From contig OY282373.1 of assembly GCA_958295805.1 (NCBI GenBank), positions 1,025,001 to 1,089,000 on the forward strand: a stretch of 64,000 bases of DNA. The letters run 5' to 3'. The DNA is from an uncultured Nitrospirales bacterium (GTDB lineage: Bacteria > Nitrospirota > Nitrospiria > Nitrospirales > UBA8639). Below the pieces are notes generated by a model, which saw only the letters and a program-made list of their open reading frames with translations, had not been told where the DNA came from and did no database searches. This document shows, piece after piece, positions 60,369 to 64,000 of this stretch. How positions within the stretch are numbered: the first letter of the stretch is position 1; each line of letters begins with the position of its first letter. The translations under genes and the position numbers were made by a program.

Positions 60369-60866
60369 TTACCTTTTTTGAGCAGGCGAGCGACCGTAAA
60401 ATGGTCCTTCAGTCTGCAAGCGGTTCATTGTTCTTCCCCCGGATGACTTGTTCCCAGGCCACCGGAGTATAAGAACTTCTTCTCGCAGTTGCTGCTTCGT
60501 TGCCGTCGCCAGTCGCGTTCGGAACAAGTCGATTCTTACCGGCTCATATCCCTGTGCCTTCGCCACGTCGGCCAGAATCCGTCCCGTGCGGATCATGACT
60601 TGCAGATATGAAGCCTGGTCTCCTACGACGTAGGCTAACTTGGCGCCCGGCTTCAGCACGCGCTTCAGCGTCTCAAGATGTCTGGCCATCCCGCCGTTAC
60701 GGACCCCGAAGTCATTCAAATAATCGCGGACCAGATGTGGGGGAAAGGAAAGGACGAAACGATACCACCGATGCGCGGCGGCGTCCTCGTTTTGAACTTT
60801 GTTGGCGTCCCAATTACGGTATTCGCCAAGAGGCTCGCCGGTTGTCGTTTGTGTTGCACGCGGCAT
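60369..60866 (-). pseudogene. C-terminal remnant of a DNA methyltransferase
   Basis: 165 residues whose central part (LKRVLKPGAKLAYVVGDQ, then RTGRILADVAKAQGYEPVRI and LATATKQQLREEVLILRW) matches the last third of a site-specific DNA methylase. The SAM-binding and DPPY/SPPY catalytic parts are absent; the first 35 residues are unrelated filler. No restriction gene is nearby. It therefore appears to be a decayed restriction-modification or orphan methylase gene. Confidence 0.6.
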
Positions 60867-60899
60867 GGTACATTCTTTGCGTCAGAGCCGGACCCGACT

Positions 60900-62093
60900 T
60901 TACTCTTTCGTCGTGGCTGCAATCCGAACGTCGAGTTCCTTCGCTTCGTTTTCTCGGTTGGTTTTTCTCAGCAGTGCCGCGTAGTTTTTGAGCGTGCGGA
61001 CGACCGTCGGGTGATCCTTGCCCAAGGTTTTTTCGTTGATCGCAAGTGCCCGCGTCAGGAGGGGTTCGGCTTTTGCATAATTCTCTTGTGAAAAATAGAG
61101 CAACGCTAAATTGTTGGCGACGTTGGCGATCGTTTGATCCTCAGCGCCGAACTTTTTTTCGTTGATGTCCAGAGCCCGCACCAGTAACGGTTCAGCTTTT
61201 TCGAATTGTTCCCGCAGGCGATAGAGTTGAGCAAGGTTGGTCAGACTGGGCACCAATCGTGGATTATCCGACCCAAAAGACGTTTCATGAATGCGTAGCG
61301 CCCGCTTCAGCAGGACTTCGGCTTTGCTGAATGCGCCTTGGGTCATGTACAGGAACGCGAGGTTATTGAGGCTGCCGATCAGACCGGGACTTTCGGCCCC
61401 CAACGTTTCCGTATTGACGGCAATGGCTCGTTCCAGCAATGGAACGGCTTTTCCGTCGTCTTGTTGGGCACGGTACAGGAGGGCAAGGTTATTCAGATGT
61501 TCGATCAGCGCGGGGTCGTTCTTGCCGACGGCTTTTTCCGTGATGGCAAGGGCCCGGATGAAATGTGCCTCGGCTTGATCGTACTGTTTTTGCGCAGCCA
61601 ACGCCCCCGCGAGATTTTTGAGATCCAAGGTCAAATCAAGATGGTTCATTCCAAGTGCCCGTTCCCGAACGTGCAAGGCCCGTTCAAAAAGGGGCAGGGC
61701 TTGTTCATAGTTTCGTTGGGTGTAATACAGCGCGGCGAGGTTACTCAGACTGACGGCGAATTCCGGGTCCTGGTCTCCAAGAATGCGTTCATTCAGAGTG
61801 ACGGCCCGGTGTAAGAGCGGTTCGGCTTGAGCATATTCACCTTGTGCGTCATGAATCCCAGCGAGTTTGGTCAACGTTTGCGGGAGCCGTGTATCCCGTT
61901 CGTCGAGTTGTTCGGCTTCCGTGAGCGCGGCGCGATAGTGTTCTTCGGCTTCTTTGAAACGTCCTTGTTGAAAGAGCAGATCGCCACGCTCCACGTGTTT
62001 GTCCCAAGGAATTTTCGCGTCCTCGCACCCCGCGAGGCCGATCGCGCTGGCCAGACACACTGCAATCAGCCTTTGCCAATGACCATTCGGCAT
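60900..62093 (-). CDS. Lipoprotein with tetratricopeptide (kinesin-light-chain-like) repeats
   Basis: 397 residues from ATG 62093 (AAAGGTG upstream); the frame extends to 62201. A lipoprotein signal ends in LAGC (about Cys23). About nine 42-residue TPR units follow, with the repeating core NLAxLYxxQxxYxxAxPLLxRAL and linkers of the type GxDxPxLxxxL. It is probably a periplasmic or surface protein-interaction scaffold. The terminal AATTKE end is typical of the repeat fraying out. Function unknown beyond protein binding. Confidence 0.85.
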   Translation of the reverse strand: MPNGHWQRLIAVCLASAIGLAGCEDAKIPWDKHVERGDLLFQQGRFKEAEEHYRAALTEAEQLDERDTRLPQTLTKLAGIHDAQGEYAQAEPLLHRAVTLNERILGDQDPEFAVSLSNLAALYYTQRNYEQALPLFERALHVRERALGMNHLDLTLDLKNLAGALAAQKQYDQAEAHFIRALAITEKAVGKNDPALIEHLNNLALLYRAQQDDGKAVPLLERAIAVNTETLGAESPGLIGSLNNLAFLYMTQGAFSKAEVLLKRALRIHETSFGSDNPRLVPSLTNLAQLYRLREQFEKAEPLLVRALDINEKKFGAEDQTIANVANNLALLYFSQENYAKAEPLLTRALAINEKTLGKDHPTVVRTLKNYAALLRKTNRENEAKELDVRIAATTKE

Positions 62094-62236
62094 TTCAACA
62101 CCTTTTGTTTGTTCGATGGAATGGAATTGCGTTTGGATGGTATCCCGCGGGGAACGACCTCGCTTTCCGTTGATTGTAACGACGGGAATATCTTTTGCCA
62201 ACCGGAAAAAAGCGCACGATTCAAGGTGCGGGGGAT

Positions 62237-63268
62237 TTAGTCATCTGTCGACGAAAACAGAGTGAGTTGCGCGGCCGGTGGTCTGATGAAGGTTGAGGGA
62301 ATGGGTTCGTCTTGATCGAATCGCTGAAAGCCTTCTTTGCGAAAGGACAAATCAAATAATTGTTTGATGGCCTGCCACGATGAACCCCGTCCCCGGTGGC
62401 GCGCAAAAAATCGTTTTTCTTCCAGCGTGCCGCCTCTGGTTTCTTTCAGTCGGTTGGTGATTTTCTTGATTCGGTGAGGAAAGGCTTCCGCCATGCGTTC
62501 CAGGAACACGGGTTGCACGTTGTCGTTGAGCCGTAAGAGCGTATAGGTCGCGTAGGTGGCTCCGGCTTGTCTCGCGTGGTGAAGAATGCGTGGGATATCC
62601 TGTTCATTCAATCCTGGGATCACGGGGCCGATCAGGACGGCGGTCGGAACGCCGGCGGCAGAGAGGGCGGCCATCGCTTCCAAGCGTCTGGTAATGGAGG
62701 GCGTCTGCGGTTCAACCTTTCGCGCGACCTCGTTGTCGGCAAAGGGAATGCTGAAGGAGACCCGAATCCACGCCCGTTCGTTGAGACGTTGCAGAAGATC
62801 GAGATCCCGTTGAATGAGTGCGGCTTTGGTAATGACGGCGACGGGGTTCCGAAATTCGGCACACACGGTTAAGCAGGCTCGCGTGAGTTCATACGTGGCT
62901 TCCAGCGGTTGATAACAGTCGGTGTTGCCGGAGAAGACGACGAGTTCACCTTTCCATGATGGTTTCAAAAACGCCGTGCGCAACGCGTCCGCGGCATTGG
63001 GTTTCACGATGAGTTTGGATTCGAAATCCGTCCCCGCGCCAAATCCCCAATATTGGTGAGTCGGTCGGGCATAGCAATAGGCGCAGGCGTGAAAGCATCC
63101 GCGATACGGATTCACGCTCCACCGAAAGGGAAGATCGGGGCTGTCGTTTCGACTCAGGACGGCACCCGTGTGCTCCTCAAAGACTTGCGTCGTCACGTGT
63201 GGCGCCGGTTCGAGGAATTCCCGGTGGGCTGATTCAAAGGGATTCGGTGGATTGGAGATCGGTTTCAC
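62237..63268 (-). CDS. PA0069-family radical SAM protein
   Basis: 343 residues. Radical SAM cluster motif CFHACAYC with NPYRGC before and YARPTHQYWGFG after, as in the spore-photoproduct-lyase-like SplB/PA0069 group. GNTDCYQPLEATYELTR and LIGPVIPGLNEQDIP are further family signatures. The C-terminus (EEKRFFARHRGRGSSWQAI) is basic and could bind nucleic acid. Biochemical role is not established for the family. The 63269-63518 gap to tRNA-Arg shows no gene to me. Confidence 0.88.
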   Translation of the reverse strand: MKPISNPPNPFESAHREFLEPAPHVTTQVFEEHTGAVLSRNDSPDLPFRWSVNPYRGCFHACAYCYARPTHQYWGFGAGTDFESKLIVKPNAADALRTAFLKPSWKGELVVFSGNTDCYQPLEATYELTRACLTVCAEFRNPVAVITKAALIQRDLDLLQRLNERAWIRVSFSIPFADNEVARKVEPQTPSITRRLEAMAALSAAGVPTAVLIGPVIPGLNEQDIPRILHHARQAGATYATYTLLRLNDNVQPVFLERMAEAFPHRIKKITNRLKETRGGTLEEKRFFARHRGRGSSWQAIKQLFDLSFRKEGFQRFDQDEPIPSTFIRPPAAQLTLFSSTDD

Positions 63269-63518
63269 GGATCAATCCGGCGGTGGTAAACGTGGAACGC
63301 GTGACGGCGCCTGATGGTGAGCCGATACCTGCGTGCGCAAAAGCTGGAGATGCTTCGTGCGTTTCGATTCCAGCGACCATCTCGTACCCTAGGCGTTCTT
63401 GATCCGAGAAACAACCCCCGTGGGACTCGTTTGCCTTGCTTGTCCCGTCCCGAGCATTGCAGTAGACTTGACGCTGACGATACAGATGCGGTTTTCCTGA
63501 CGATCGTTGTCGTTGATT

Positions 63519-63595
63519 GCCCCCGTAGCTCAGTTGGATAGAGCAACGGTTTCCTAAACCGCAGGTCGGACGTTCAAATCGTCTCGGGGGCACCA
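63519..63595 (+). tRNA. tRNA-Arg (CCT)
   Basis: Acceptor GCCCCCG/CGGGGGC (63585-63591), anticodon loop TTCCTAA with anticodon CCT for AGG codons, T arm GACGTTCAAATCGTC, discriminator A and encoded CCA. The first pair of the anticodon stem (A-C) is mismatched, otherwise the cloverleaf is complete. Confidence 0.93.
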
Positions 63596-63627
63596 ATTTT
63601 TGATCGTTGCATAAATGGAGGTCCCTT

Positions 63628-64000
63628 ATGGGATACGTTCTTGCAGAAATCGAATTACGGAACTCAAGACAGCCGGATTTGGCTTCCGTGAAAGTGAACG
63701 CGTTGGCCGACGCTGGTGCATTGCCCATGCCGTGGTGCTGGTACGAAGCATCGCGCGAAAATCGCTGCAAGCCGTCCCGCTCGACTCGGCTGGCCAATAT
63801 CGCCAAGGTCGCTGCCGCGGTCACGCTGACCGCGTTGGCTTGTCTTCCCGCCCGGTCCGCGGGCGCGGAAACGGGCTCGATGCCAGTCTGCGCGGACGAA
63901 GTCCTCAAGGTCGGCTTCTTTGCCAACTACGTGCCCGTCAGCTACAGTGAGAATAGCGACGCTCCGACAAACTCTCGCGCGTACAACACGCACCGCGGGT
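63628..64000 (+). CDS. Open frame joining an aspartic-protease N-terminus to a substrate-binding-protein-like sequence (partial)
   Basis: The frame runs from ATG 63628 (GGAGG six bases before) to the window end without a stop. Residues 1-33 (MGYVLAEIELRNSRQPDLAS, VKVNALADAGAL) match the start of clan AA aspartic proteases, but the active-site D-T-G reads D-A-G and the rest of the protease is missing. From about residue 34 the composition changes to GC-richer DNA encoding a basic start, a signal-like hydrophobic run (VAAAVTLTALACLPARSAGA) and VLKVGFFANYVPVSYSE, as in periplasmic amino-acid-type binding proteins. The second gene may really start at ATG 63727. Confidence 0.5.
   Translation, partial: MGYVLAEIELRNSRQPDLASVKVNALADAGALPMPWCWYEASRENRCKPSRSTRLANIAKVAAAVTLTALACLPARSAGAETGSMPVCADEVLKVGFFANYVPVSYSENSDAPTNSRAYNTHRG

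Noticed and set aside
60369-60866. Functional restriction-modification methylase
   Set aside because: The catalytic and SAM-binding parts are missing and there is no restriction gene beside it.

Overview
The window comes from a bacterial chromosome of moderate GC content, estimated by eye in the mid-50s percent. It most resembles a nitrite-oxidising Nitrospira-type member of the Nitrospirota. The evidence for that is a large respiratory cluster with two CydA-like (cytochrome bd subunit I-like) proteins and no CydB, several membrane c-type cytochromes, a Rieske/cytochrome b pair, an NxrC/EbdC-like haem-b protein, a cyanase with its own ABC transporter, and hopanoid and MEP-isoprenoid genes. 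The taxonomic call is an inference from gene content. No rRNA or nitrite oxidoreductase alpha/beta gene lies in the window.

Layout. 1-6.4 kb: end of an mla-type lipid transport operon (MlaC), dxs and ispG (MEP pathway), tRNA-Cys, hpnH (hopanoid side chain) and small unknown genes. 6.5-18.1 kb: one co-oriented respiratory block coding for a lipoprotein cytochrome c, CydA-like 1, a membrane cytochrome c, a Rieske protein with an N-terminal PRC-barrel-like domain, a fused b6/IV-type cytochrome b, a membrane protein, CydA-like 2, two more membrane cytochromes c, a haem-b gamma-subunit-like protein, and a dihaem lipoprotein cytochrome with a long acidic linker. 18.5-21.3 kb (minus strand): ubiA, a short-chain dehydrogenase and a secreted unknown, with tRNA-Thr on the plus strand among them.

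21.4-25.3 kb (minus strand): cyanase plus an NrtABCD/CynABD-type ABC transporter. Upstream of it are a textbook sigma-54 promoter, a large palindrome at enhancer distance, and a leader whose two small hairpins compete with a strong intrinsic terminator. This looks like enhancer-dependent initiation plus antitermination, and I consider it the most interesting regulatory unit in the window.

25.4-28.6 kb: tRNA-Leu and a scrambled accessory patch. It holds a RelE-type toxin with a run-on C-terminus, a phd/yefM antitoxin carrying a 1-nt frameshift in a homopolymer, a duplicated gene tail and a degenerate SF1-helicase-like protein. 28.7-35.5 kb: rplI-glyA-nrdR behind a good sigma-70 promoter, then a two-component system whose kinase has a Rossmann-fold N-terminus, then an RND/MMPL exporter. 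35.6-45.7 kb: methyltransferase, RRM protein with a long structured leader and a clear terminator, DUF1015, class I fumarase, an EndoQ-family nuclease coupled to a UvrD-like helicase, and a small two-gene unit with a nucleotidyltransferase-like protein. 45.8-56.5 kb: an LplT-PlsC-Aas triple fusion, an amidohydrolase, a GT39-like gene broken by one in-frame TGA, a CCA-adding-type nucleotidyltransferase, a CDP-alcohol phosphatidyltransferase and a GH15 enzyme. 56.6-60.2 kb: a SoxC/SorA-like molybdoenzyme with a SoxD-like cytochrome fused to a TPR domain (likely periplasmic sulfite or sulfane oxidation), then a small membrane protein. 60.3-64 kb: a DNA methylase remnant, a TPR lipoprotein, a PA0069-type radical SAM protein, tRNA-Arg, and an open frame running off the window that joins an aspartic-protease N-terminus to a substrate-binding-protein-like sequence.

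Several gaps carry dispersed palindromic repeats of three families. Some of these are preceded or followed by short degenerate tandem copies of one end of the element.
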